DNA of 64,000 nucleotides, taken from assembly GCA_947568835.1 (NCBI GenBank), contig OX387608.1:3014001-3078000 (forward strand), in the 5' to 3' direction. Positions 1 through 11,000 of this stretch are shown here, in pieces. This stretch comes from Protonemura montana. Lineage: Eukaryota; Arthropoda; Insecta; Plecoptera; Nemouridae. Within the stretch, counting starts at the first letter, position 1. Each line of letters starts with the position of its first letter. The notes below the pieces were generated by a model that saw only the letters and a program-made list of their open reading frames with translations, was not told the DNA's origin and ran no database searches. Made by a program: the position numbers and the translations under genes.

Positions 1-220
1 TGCTACACTAGCCTGATCAAGGAACAATAACAAGAGGTGCAGTAAGCCATTTAGTGGCAGTAATCAAGCAATTTTGATAATCTGAGTAATTTAATTATGT
101 CGAATCAAGAAATCAGGTGTCATTGCTTGTCAGAAAATCTTGCAAAATAGTCTGCCATGCTAGGCCCTTGTGCGTTTGTGGGGCACAAGAATCGCAGACA
201 TTTTTATCATAGCGCCTTAC
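1..220 (-). other. Start of ZC3H15 intron 1; nothing else seen
   Basis: On the minus strand this stretch follows the GTAAGG donor of the ZC3H15 first coding exon, so it should be intron. I see no exon, repeat family member or RNA gene in it. The rest of the gene lies outside the window. Confidence 0.5.
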
Positions 221-292
221 CTCAATGACTTTATCTTTCTTTTTCTCGACATTTTTCTTGCTAGGAGCTGTGGGCTTAGCCTTAGGAGGCAT
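221..292 (-). CDS. ZC3H15: ZC3H15 (DFRP1) homologue, first coding exon only
   Basis: The minus strand encodes 24 residues beginning MPPKAKPTAPSKK and ending KKKDKVIE, followed at once by a consensus donor GTAAGG (219–220 is the GT). ZC3H15 proteins are known to start MPPKK… with a Lys-rich stretch ending KIIE, so start, length and composition match. In the family this protein partners the DRG1 GTPase on ribosomes and carries two CCCH zinc fingers further on, which are not in this window. The ATG is the first codon of the exon. It lies 240 bp from the EIF3E start on the other strand, implying a shared promoter. The short match leaves some doubt; any other Lys-rich N-terminus could look similar. 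Confidence 0.7.
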
Positions 293-531
293 TTTGGACG
301 CAGTAGTCTCCTAAAAGTGTGTCAAATTTGCACAACTCGTGTCGGCGAGGTCCACATCAATGTAGGAAAATTCTCTCTTTTTGACTCAACTTTCGGAAAT
401 CTCCGTTTGACATTGATTTGACTTTAGTAGTAGCCAGAAGGCACAGGCTCGATTCTAGCTTCCGGTTAATATCGGCTCGTTGCCTGTTTGGCTGAATTTG
501 ATGTTAAAATTTGCTCATTTATATCTATAAA
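293..531. promoter_or_regulatory. Probable bidirectional promoter ZC3H15 / EIF3E
   Basis: The 239 bp between two diverging start codons must hold both 5' UTRs and promoters. No TATA box is placed convincingly for either gene. An ETS-type core CTTCCGGT is visible at about 459–466, a motif common in housekeeping bidirectional promoters. Both neighbours serve translation, which fits co-regulation. Transcription start sites cannot be set from sequence alone. Confidence 0.6.
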
Positions 532-3500
532 ATGGCAAATTTTGACCTCACTTCCCAAATGGGACAATATTTAGACAGACATTTAGTTTTTCCCTTGCTC
601 GAGTTTCTGTCTGCGAAAGAAGTAAGTAACTTTTATTCTTAGGGAAAATAACCTCAAATATTAATGGTTGTTCCGCTTCCAAACATATTGACACTACGTT
701 GTTGTTAATATTTCAGATTTACAATGAAAATGAACTTCTACAAGGAAAGCTGGACATTCTCAGCAAAACAAACATGGTTGATTATGCTATTGATATCCGA
801 AAGCAGCTTTACCCAAACCAAGAAGTGCCAGAGGTGAGCCACTCCCTGTGTGCCAAACTCATGTCAGGCCGATTATCTCGACAAATTTTAATAATATCTT
901 ATTTTCCACCTCCAGACTTTAAAGAATCGTAGAAGCCAAGTTGTAGCCCAGCTTCAAGAGCTCCAGAATGATGTCGCTCTAATACTGAAGCTAACCTCTA
1001 ATGACGAGGTGATGAAGACCATGGAAACAATGCGGGACTCGAAAACACTCGTGAATTACCTCACCAAGGAATTTGACTTCAAGATTGAAATGATGGAGAG
1101 CATGTACAAGCTCGCTAAGTACCGATACGAATGTGGCAACTATTCAGTGTCCACAAGTTACCTGTACTTCTACATGCTCGTAATGCCGACATCAGACAAG
1201 AACTATCTGAACGTGTTGTGGGGCAAACTCGCCTCTGAGATTCTTGTGCAGAACTGGGACACCGCGCTGGAGGATTTGAACAAACTTCGTGAATTCATCG
1301 ACGCCAACTCGTTTGGATCACCTCTTCAGCTGCTGCAGCAGCGAACATGGCTGATTCACTGGAGTCTGTTTGTGTTCTTCAACCACGTCAAGGGCCGCGA
1401 TCTCATCATCGAGATGTTTCTGTACCGGCCGCAGTAAGTGACTCGATATTGAATTAGCGTCCCAGAACGTTTCGTCGACAATGTCCATGTGTTGCTGGCT
1501 ACTTCATATCATCAGTAGTTGGGTGTCAAACTGGACTGAAATAAAACGCCAGTCTCGGTATTAGTGAGCTTGTTTCCATATTCTTGCTCCACTGTGACTG
1601 AAAATAATCCCTTAACTGGATGTAGAAGCGTTAGGGTTAGAGCTTACATGCTACCAATACGCACTAAAAATACTACAGGTCAAAAACAAAAACACTCTCG
1701 ATAAATAAATTACTAATAAATTCTTATGAGATTGGCTTTAAGACAGCCAAAAGAAATTATATCAAATGGCAATTTAACGGCAATTTTAGCCTTACCTTGC
1801 CACAGCCTGGTGGACTCTGACGTCACTAACTGCAGTCGTGTTAGCCTAACCTTGCCACAGCCTGGTGGACTCTGACGTCACTTACTGCAGTCGCGTTAGC
1901 CTTACCTTGCCACAGCCTGGTGGACTATGACGTCACTAACTACAGTCGTGTTAGCCTAACCTTGCCACAACCTGGTGGACTCTGACGTCACTAACTACAG
2001 TCGTGTTAGCCTTACCTTGCCACAGCCTGGTGGACTCTGACGTCACTTACTGCAGTCGTGTTAGCCTTACCTTGCCACAGCCTGGTGGACTCTGACGTCA
2101 CTAACTACAGTCGTGTTAGCCTTACCTTGCCACAGCCTGGTGGACTCTGACGTCACTAACTACAGTCGCGTTAGCCTAACCTTGTCACAGCCTGGTGGAC
2201 TCTGACGTCACTAACTAAATGTTGCCAACTTTAGAATGCAAAATAAAGCTAGTCTTCACAGGGGAGTTTGAAAATTAACCAGTATGAAGGAACAAGACGT
2301 CTTGCATTTAAATTCTTTGTAAACTGACCAGTTTATCCATGGGAAACTAAATCTATTCAAAAATAAGAACTTGAATACAAAATTAAAAGTCCTGGTGACT
2401 TCTTCTCAATACCTACTGTACACTAGCGGATTCTAGCAATGGCTGCCAAAAAGCGGTTTGCAAGCTTGGGTGCATGCCAAAACCTGATAAAAGTTCAAAG
2501 TAACCCAAAATATATTAATTTGATCTTTGGTTTGATTAATATTGATTGTTTTTCATTAAATATTTATTTTTCCTGGAATTATTAAATGTTTCGACCAAAG
2601 CAAAACATTATTTTGTTGCTTTTAAATCAGATAGCTAACAGTAGCATCGTGGTACCATGTTTTCTAGGTTGCTACAAGCACCCCAGAAAGTGGCAAACTC
2701 AAATTAATCCTATTGTATGGTGGATGTGTCCCAACTCGCAAGATGATTCGAGATGTACTGTAAATATATCTCACAATCGCTGACGAGATGTTGTTACCTG
2801 TCCAGCTACCTGAACGCCATCCAGACAATGTGTCCCCACATTCTCCGCTACCTGGCGACGGCGGTAATAATCAACCGGACGCGTCGCAACGCGCTCAAGG
2901 ACTTGGTCAAGGTGATCCAGCAAGAGTCGTACTCGTACCGCGATCCCATCACCGAGTTCCTCGAGTGCCTCTACGTCAACTTCGACTTCGACGGCGCCCG
3001 ACACAAGCTGGCCGAGTGCCAGACCGTGCTGTTCAACGACTTCTTCCTCATCGCGTGTCTCGATGAGTTTGTCGAGAACGCTCGGCTCATGATCTTCGAG
3101 ACTTTCTGTCGGATCCACCAGTGCATCAGCATCGGGTAAGCAACTCAACGAGCTTGAATCTTTTAGAGGTTATAGTGGTTATAATAATAAAATACCCTGC
3201 GCATTCCAAGCGTTTGCAATTAAAATCAGATTTCGTCTAAAAATGTAACGCATCCAACGTCAAATTGGAGTTACTGGAGTTTGACAGGTTGTGGCGTGAT
3301 ATATCGTCACTAGAATCAGAGTGACTGTGAGTATTCATAGCCTCTTGGTTCTACTCCTTGGAGAACTGTCACTCTCATCAAATACACTAAATCGTCTCAA
3401 AAAGCCAGTGTCCAAGTAGCTCAATGGTTTAGAGCAACACCCGCGATAGGTTGAGATCAGGGTTCGAGTCCCCGCTTGGGCATCAATTTTTGAGACAATT

Positions 3501-5070
3501 ATAGTGTTCATAATAATAAATTAAAAAAAACTAACAAGTTTCCTATAATTAATCGAGTTGCCTATCTCCAGCCCAAATTCTAAGTCTTCAATTTCATTCA
3601 ATGTTAGTTTCTTCCCAAAGGCTGGCAAAGAAGGAAATGCAATGTACCAAAGGTGGAGATGTGGGATTGCAAAAGATAAAGTTATTAATGGCCCGCAGCA
3701 TTGTTCACATGAGAAGGACAGAAATCACGTTTACAAGGCAGAAGCCGAAATGTCGTAGTTCCACTCTACACCTTTTAGCCATTTGCACCTTGGCACGTTG
3801 CACTGCCTTCGTTCCTCTCCCCCGATTCTTTCATCGTTAAAATGTGATGAAATCACATAACCTGCAAGCACCGCACCAGAAATAGCAATAATATCTGCAT
3901 TACCCTCTTTAAGCACAGTTTTTATAAACAAAGCCCAGTTTACCTACATGTTCAAAATTCTGTATCAAGCTTTTGTTGCATGAAGATTTTATTTACTGAA
4001 CTTAAAAAACCCATTTTAGAGCATATCTTGTAAGAAAGTCATTTTACAATTGAACTAAATTTTTTTTAATGATCCGTGTTACCTATTTTATAAATTTTAT
4101 GAAGCGAAGATAATATGACAATTTTCTTTATTTAGCTGATCAAATAATTGTTGTAGAAAGTGTCATACAGATAAATAGCAGATAAGATATACATTTTTGT
4201 CTGTTTACTTAAGTGTCAAGAATTTATTTTATACTAAAGAAACAATTTGAATATAGGTACTCTTTAAGTTCTTTTAAAAATGACTTTGTCTTGTGTAATT
4301 TTTTTAATTCTCGGGGTTTAAAGAGAACAGATGTGATGATGCTAACGTTACTTTTGTGATCAATGGAATGATAAAATAAATGCTCCCTCCGTTGCGCAGC
4401 ATGCTTGCCGAGAAGCTGAACATGAACCCGGACGAGGCCGAGTGCTGGATCGTGAACCTGATCCGTAACGCGCGGCTGGACGCCAAGATCGACTCCAAGC
4501 TGGGCCACGTTGTGATGGGCGCCCAGCCGCTGTCGCCGTATCAACAACTCGTGGAGAAGATCGACTCGTTGTCGGTGCGCTCGGAGGCGTTGCAGAACCT
4601 CATCGAGCGCAAGCTGAAGGCTCGCACCCAAGACGTAAGTACAGCGAAACAGATATCATTGCAAATAACCCAGTTATAAATCAACACGTTCCAAATTGCA
4701 TTTGCTTGCCCATTGGGGCAGAGTATTTGATCATTATTATGCACTTTAATTCTTGACCAAGCTGTCTCAACTCCTAGATAAAGTGGGAGTAAAGATAACT
4801 ACCATGTCGACTTCCTATCTCATGCTCATGCTGTCTCATCCATAGCTTAACATAAATAGCAGTCTATGCAGTTTAGCGTCACTGTATTTAGAGTGACTGC
4901 GAGCTATGTGAGAAGGTTCAACCAATTAGAACAGATGGTCAGGGCAACACCCGCGATAGACCGGGGAAACCGCTTGGGTTCAGCTGTATTTATGACTATA
5001 CTCAGTAAACATCGGTGCTAATCATATGCGTTTTGTTTTGCAGATTCGATGGGGAGCGCAGGAATTTTAA
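532..5070 (+). CDS. EIF3E: Eukaryotic translation initiation factor 3 subunit E (eIF3e/INT6), complete, 6 exons
   Basis: Exons read 532–621, 717–833, 916–1433, 2806–3135, 4400–4634 and 5044–5070, all with GT–AG borders and closing phases, giving 438 aa (human about 445). The start MANFDLT and blocks such as [41 protein letters not shown] and [18 protein letters not shown] are diagnostic for eIF3e and closest to arthropod versions. The N-terminal helical region is in exons 1–3 and the PCI domain lies mainly in exons 4–5. eIF3e is a scaffold subunit of the cytoplasmic eIF3 complex, which binds the 40S ribosome and recruits mRNA. The last exon adds only a short tail ending WGAQEF. An AATAAA lies at 5104–5109. 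Intron 3 holds the 55-bp minisatellite and intron 4 a SINE-A. Confidence 0.97.
1788..2216. repeat. 55-bp minisatellite, about 8 copies, each with a CRE palindrome
   Basis: Units of about 55 bp (ACCTTGCCACAGCCTGGTGG…) repeat almost perfectly inside EIF3E intron 3. Eight units each contain TGACGTCA, the palindromic cAMP-response/ATF site. The array lies at one end of a dispersed repeat whose second copy (near 39.05–39.1 kb) carries only a single unit, so amplification happened locally. No coding role is evident. Confidence 0.95.
2217..2720 (+). mobile_element. Dispersed repeat R1, copy 1 (body)
   Basis: This roughly 500-bp body continues directly from the 55-bp array and matches 38550–39105 in reverse complement along its length, with small indels. 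Shared landmarks include AACTTTAGAATGCAAAATAAAG, TGGCTGCCAAAAAGC, CCAAAACCTGATAAAAGTT and CACCCCAGAAAGTGGCAAAC (each given in part). Neither copy shows an ORF, a tRNA-like head or clear terminal inverted repeats, so the class is unknown; a SINE-like or Helitron-like element are both possible. Confidence 0.8.
3168..3527 (+). mobile_element. SINE-A (tRNA-derived), tail fragment plus full copy
   Basis: A tail fragment (about 3168–3240) is followed by a full unit: a roughly 160-bp head (CATCCAACGTCAAATTGGAG…), then a tRNA-like core with A box TAGCTCAAT and B box GGTTCGAGTCC, then TTTTTGAGAC and a TAATAATAAA-type tail. The core is flanked by a 10-bp inverted repeat GTCTCAAAAA/TTTTTGAGAC. The core folds as a cloverleaf on paper, but the anticodon loop lacks the usual U33, so this is a SINE head, not a working tRNA gene. 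It lies in EIF3E intron 4. Confidence 0.85.
4860..5000 (+). mobile_element. Degenerate SINE-A fragment
   Basis: Broken pieces of the SINE-A head (TAGCGTCACTGTAT, AGAGTGACTG) and tRNA-like core (GCAACACCCGCGATAG, CGCTTGGG) are recognisable in EIF3E intron 5. Box B is damaged. Confidence 0.6.
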
Positions 5071-5360
5071 TTAATAATCAATATGTACCAAGTTTCATAT
5101 TTCAATAAAAAGAACTGTGAATTGAATGTTTCTTGTGCTGAACTGATTGAATGTTGTGGGCCTGAATTACAACTGGAACCAGGTTTGTTTGCAGAAGATA
5201 TTTGAGATTATGTTGGTTCTGTGCAGAGATGCTTTGCTTGTTGATATTTATGTGATGATTCTGGTTGATTTGTTAAGTGGAGGCCACAAGAACAGACCCT
5301 ATGTTGTTTACCTTCGAGAACTGAACCACTTTACCATTCCTCTAAATATTGTGTACAGCA

Positions 5361-5415
5361 TCGAGGGCTGGACCCCAATCTCCACCTGTCGCAGGTGTTG
5401 CTATAACCATTTTTA
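5361..5415 (-). mobile_element. SINE-A core fragment abutting the 34-bp array
   Basis: The stretch CCAATCTCCACCTGTCGCAG with GTGTTGCTATAACC is the SINE-A tRNA-like core in reverse. The 34-bp minisatellite starts 14 bp later, so array expansion began beside a SINE remnant. Confidence 0.7.
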
Positions 5416-5428
5416 TGATTACCTTTTT

Positions 5429-6396
5429 GAGCATCAGTGGGAAGTATATATGTTCAACTACAGAGCATCAGTGGGAAGTATAAATGTTCAACTACAGAGC
5501 ATCAGTGGGAAGTATAAATGTTCAACTACAGAGCATCAGTGGGAAGTATATATGTTCAACTACAGAGCATCAGTGGGAAGTATATATGTTCAACTACAGA
5601 GCATCAGTGGGAAGTATATATGTTCAACTACAGAGCATCAGTGGGAAGTATATATGTTCAACTACAGAGCATCAGTGGGAAGTATATATGTTCAACTACA
5701 GAGCATCAGTGGGAAGTATATATGTTCAACTACAGAGCATCAGTGGGAAGTATATATGTTCAACTACAGAGCATCAGTGGGAAGTATATATGTTCAACTA
5801 CAGAGCATCAGTGGGAAGTATATATGTTCAACTACATAGCATCAGTGGGAAGTATATATGTTCAACTACAGAGCATCAGTGGGAAGTATATATGTTCAAC
5901 TACAGAGCATCAGTGGGAAGTATATATGTTCAACTACAGAGCATCAGTGGGAAGTATATATGTTCAACTACAGAGCATCAGTGGGAAGTATATATGTTCA
6001 ACTACAGAGCATCAGTGGGAAGTATATATGTTCAACTACAGAGTATCAGTGGGAAGTATATATGTTCAACTACAGAGCATCAGTGGGAAGTATATATGTT
6101 CAACTACAGAGCATCAGTGGGAAGTATATATGTTCAACTACAGAGCATCAGTGGGAAGTATATATGTTCAACTACAGAACATCAGTGGGAAGTATATATG
6201 TTCAACTACAGAGCATCAGTGGGAAGTATATATGTTCAACTACAGAGCATCAGTGGGAAGTATATATGTTCAACTACAGAGCATCAGTGGGAAGTATATA
6301 TGTTCAACTACAGAGCATCAGTGGGAAGTATATATGTTCAACTACAGAGCATCAGTGGGAAGTATGTATGTTCAACTACAGAGCATCAGTGGGAAG
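5429..6396. repeat. 34-bp minisatellite, about 28.5 copies
   Basis: The unit GAGCATCAGTGGGAAGTATA + TATGTTCAACTACA repeats with only scattered substitutions. None of the three forward frames of the unit has a stop, and 34 is not a multiple of 3. Long overlapping plus-strand reading frames of up to about 320 codons therefore appear, each encoding the same 34-residue super-repeat. I take these as by-products of the array, not genes. It lies just past the 3' end of EIF3E. Confidence 0.97.
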
Positions 6397-8092
6397 GATG
6401 TGTCCCACTTTTAACAGTTCTGCTCAATAATACAAATATTATATAGATCCAAGTTTACGATAGTAAAGAAAGAAAACATCTTAAAAATATAATTCAACCA
6501 CTAAAGGGTTGAGTTGCAGCAGTAAAAAGCGCTGCAGTGCACTTGCGTGGAAAGCATAGCAAATACTGGACTGGGGAGTGGATTAGGTCTTCTTAGGTAT
6601 AAAATCACAAAACCAAACCACCAAATATGAACAAATCTTTAATTTAAAGAATTGAGCAACAATTAGTACAAATAGTATAATGATTATTTCTAGAATCTTC
6701 CAACAATTATTTTCTTATATAAATTGCACCGATTGCATAATTTCAACGCCCATTTGGAACCTATTCGAAATGGGTAATGTGAAAGTACACCATACGTAAG
6801 TAAGTGCAAGTTATTAATTAACATTGATATCCAACAAAAGTTTGCTACGGAATAGTTTTATGCACTTGAAAACTGTCCGACCTTTCACAAGTGACTTTGA
6901 GAACGTATCAAAGAAAAATATTGTAATATTCGCTAGTAGCTACACTAACCTGACTTGACAACAATTACCGTCATAGGAATTAAATTCCTGATCGTCAGGA
7001 AATGGCTCGGTGTGAGCTCAACATTAATTGAGATTATTATTAATACTTGTACAACACGAGTGGAACAAATGACCGAGACTACTTTTAATATCAGGAACCG
7101 TCAGTAGACAACAATGACTTAATTGTAACCATTTGGCAATCAACTCTTCGGCATAAAGGGAGAACCTTCGGTACATTTTTAACAAAATGATGCCACTAAA
7201 CTACTAAAACTGATTTTGATTCCCATATTTTGTAAAACATTTGCAACATAAAATAATATATTTTAACATTGCAAAATGACGATCATTCCTCAGTCTTCGA
7301 TCTTTGTACGTAAAAAGTCGGAACTAGATAAAGACTCATTTATAAATCAACCACAAGTTTAACAAATTTGTTAAGAGGTTATAAACCATAAAAGCACTTA
7401 GAAATCAACATGATTAAATAGGACAAAGAACACTTAACAATGGATCATTCCATTGGCTAAAAGCTACTGGACAGCATTTGGAATGCGTATATTTTTTCCT
7501 TTCTTAAAGATTTCACTATTAAAGTGATCAGCTTGAAATCACTTGATTAGTCAGAGCAGAAGTCCCTACTTTGGACCAAACCATTACAACATGGGACATC
7601 AGGACGATGGCGATGACGGCTTCACTCACACACAATAGGGAGGAAATGTACAAAAAAAGCAACACAAAGGCAAAAAACAGCTCGGCAAAGCAGCTGTAAA
7701 AAACACTGAAACAATTCACAGAAGCCTACCCCAGAGCCATGCGGTCATAAACAAAAGCTATGCTATGATAGTTTTTAGACTCATGTCTACTTGATGCAAA
7801 CTTAGCACTAGATTTAACAAAAACTATTTCAACTGGGTTTTGAATGCTAAGTGAAGAACAACTAAATTTCCCAAGGTTTCGTATCTTGTACCTGTTACTT
7901 TATTAAGGGTAAGAGCAGTACCCTTGATAAAGTAACAGGTACAAGTTACGAAACGTTGGGAAATTTAGTTGTTCTTCACTAAGCATTCGAAACCCAGTTG
8001 AAATAGTTTTTGTCATCAACTTGCTATGTTTCCTTCCATTTCAGTCAACCACGAAGTGCATGTTTCTGTCCGGTCCATGAAGTGCCTGATTA
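6397..8092. other. AT-rich spacer between convergent EIF3E and MOV10L1
   Basis: From 6397 to about 7755 I see no gene, RNA or recognised repeat. From about 7760 an FB-1 foldback fills most of the rest, and the last part is the MOV10L1 3' UTR. Confidence 0.6.
7760..8020. mobile_element. FB-1 foldback element
   Basis: Two arms run ACAAAAACTATTTCAACTGG…TTTCCCAA.GTTTCG…GTAACAGG… and back again in reverse complement around about 7915, ending AGTTGAAATAGTTTTTGT. The flank TTTTAGACTCATGTCTACTT also recurs with other copies. There is no ORF. Further copies lie at about 16690, 36445, 42845, 43650, 62130 and 63770, so it is a non-autonomous hairpin (MITE-like) family. This copy contains the first AATAAA downstream of the MOV10L1 stop (TTTATT at 7899–7904 on plus). 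Confidence 0.85.
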
Positions 8093-11000
8093 TCAGAGTG
8101 CTGGATCTTGGGATTGGCTTGGGATGCAGCTGAGCGGAGGTTCGCAGCCCGTGTAGCACTGTCGTTCAAGACAGTACTTGATGGCGCTGCGCCAGCACGT
8201 ATCCGACGCCAGCAGGTGCGGGTTGCCGATGATGATCAACAAAGTGCGCGCTCGCGTTATCGCCACGTTCAGTCTTGAGTCAAACGGGGGACAAAACCAT
8301 TTTTAGATGAAATCTTATTTAAATTGCAAACGCTTGCAACGCGCGGGGTATTTTATTATTATCAACACTATAACCGTCTCAAAAATTGATGCCCAAACGG
8401 GGACTGGAACCCCGATCTCCACCTGTCGCGGGTGTTGCTCTAACCCTAGAGGACAATTAAAAAAAAAGTTGAGACGTTTATAATGTTCATAATAATAAAA
8501 AAAAGGGAACCAAATTATTTATAACTGACAAAAATCATCGCCCCGCACGGCACTCTTCAAACTCTTTCCTTGCAAGCACATGCAGTCTTGAAATTGATCC
8601 AAATACCACGTCATTTTTATTTTATTGAACTTTTTGTCTACATTTTGCCAAACAACAATTCGGTGAAAAAATCGTTCTTGGCAATCTAAGAGACAGACGC
8701 AAGGAATTTGGCAAATTTAATCCATCGCAATAGTTAGCATTTGAGTAAATTTAGCAAAAACGTCACTATATCCAAAAACTATCGAGGAAACAAAACAGAT
8801 AAACTCTGACCTCTTTGGGGAGGCGACGAATCCCAGCGAGTGCAAGACGTCGTTGACCACAAGCTTGGGGTTGCTACGCACGGCAGACAAGATGATCACC
8901 TGTCGCTCCTGTCCCTGGAACTCTTCCACGGAGCCGATCTTCGGCAGCTCGATGCCGAGACGTTTGTAATACCAACGCATCTTCATCACCTGCAACAGCC
9001 GAGGTTAGAGTTCAAACACATCGAGACATTATTAAATTTTTTATTCATCATTCAAAACGCAGTTGTGATTTTTAATATCATTACCATTCACCATTCATTG
9101 GTTGACAGCTTTGGAAACAAAAATTTCAAGTTGCGATACAATTTTCTGTGCAATAAGATACAGAATGCCTTGCATGGCAGGTAGCCCTAAGTCCCAGCCC
9201 CGATCCCTGAGCCCCAAGTCCCGATCCTTACCTGCTTCCTATACGGCGTAATAATGCCGATGTCGTCGGGTGTAAGACCGCAGTCGTACGAAATAGCCAG
9301 ATAGTCCAGCGCAGCCAGCGCCTCCTGGGGGTTGAACCACGACGGAGAGTCTTTGTCCTGGAGGTTCAAGCCGACCACGCCGTGGAAGATGATTGGCGGG
9401 GGACCACCGAATGAAGCATCTCGCACTGGCAGGTGGGCGCCCAGCACGGACTGCGGGCAAAGGTAGGATTAATGTCGCGACAATCCTGCTTCTTGCATAC
9501 TCTCGCCACCGAACAGTTCAGTGTTTTAGGCTCTTTAAACATTGTGTCTGTCACTTAAATACGTTTCGAGATATCGGCAAAAAGATGCCATGGACACGAA
9601 GACCTCTCCATGGTTTTAGTGCTTTGGTGTTGGCATCAAAAGGTTTTTTTTTTTTTTTAGCTGTTTATGAATTTTCTATTATGCGTTTGTTTCAATTAAA
9701 TTATGAATTAGAACCTTTATTAAGATGAAATCTTAATTAAATTGCAAATGCTTGCAATGCGCAGGTTTTTTCATTATTATGAACACTATAACCGTCTCAA
9801 AAACTGATGCCCAAACGGGGACTCGAACCCCGATCTCCACCTGTTGCGGGTGTTGCTCTAACCAATGGAGCTACTTGGACACTGGCTTTTTGAGACGATT
9901 TTAGTGTATTTGATGAGAATATTTAGTAGCAGAGTAGTATTTGTAGAAGTAATAGTAGTATAAAGTATAATAGTAGTAATAGAGAAGTAGTAACTTTGTA
10001 GTATTATGTTTGGGCATCAATTTTTGAGACGGTTATAGTGTTGATAATAATAAAATAGATCTTAATTTTTTATCCATCTCATATTTGCTTCTTATCCCAA
10101 GTTTATCAATTAATCCAACTTGACCCAATGTTTAAAATCTGTCTTAGATCCAATCCCCAACCCACGACCCGAGTTGGACTCACCAACAACTTGGCCTCCG
10201 GGCTGTCCGTAGCCGACACCCTGGGCACGAGCAGTGAGTCGTAGAACAGCTGATTGGGCAGCGCCAGGATCTCCGGCAGCGACCGGTAGTTGTCGACCAG
10301 CCGGGTGACCAGCCGCGGGTCGTGGCCCCCGGTCTCCGGGAACCCAGTGACGTCTCGGTGATACGGGAAGCGGTGAATGAGTCGGTCCAGGTACGACTCG
10401 CCCAGACCGAAAGTCTGAGCGAGTCGGGAGCCGACCACGGGACCGAGCTGCAGCGGATCACCGGCCAGAACAGCTTGGCCAGTCGTGTCCAGGAAACCTA
10501 CACAGACACGTAGAGGACATCAAACAAATTCACAAATAAAATTAAAGAAGAAGCTGAAAATGAGAAGAGAATGTTACGGTGGTGTGGAAATTTAAATGAT
10601 AGATTACCTAGGAATGCATTTGATCCTAATCCACTATATAGGGAAACTGGAAAGATCAAGAGAGAGATGGATTTATTGAGCAAAAAGATGTTGAAGATCA
10701 AGAAGATTGAATTAGAATAGATACAAGAGATGGAAATAAAAGGGATAAGAAGATGGAGAAAAGTGGAAGGAATAAGTAGAAAGGGAGGAGTTAAAAATAG
10801 GAGACAAAGAGAATAATAAATGAAAAATAAACAAAAGAGTATAGTATGGAAAACTGTTCTGACAGACAAAAAAAACAAGATGCCCTGGGAATATCTGTAA
10901 GACTCTTGGTTGACTTTGTAGATCGACATGTAGATGGCGTTGTCCACTCACCCAACGGCACCATCACCTCGGGCTCGGTGGCCTGCCCTGCCTCATCCAC

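Noticed and set aside
1788-6396. CRISPR-like arrays (regular repeats)
   Set aside because: Repeats are head-to-tail without unique spacers, in intronic or intergenic animal DNA. These are minisatellites.
5147-6446. Long plus-strand ORFs of 190–320 codons with a repeated peptide
   Set aside because: They are the 34-bp minisatellite read in its three stop-free frames, with a SINE fragment at the start. No start context, splice structure or known domain.
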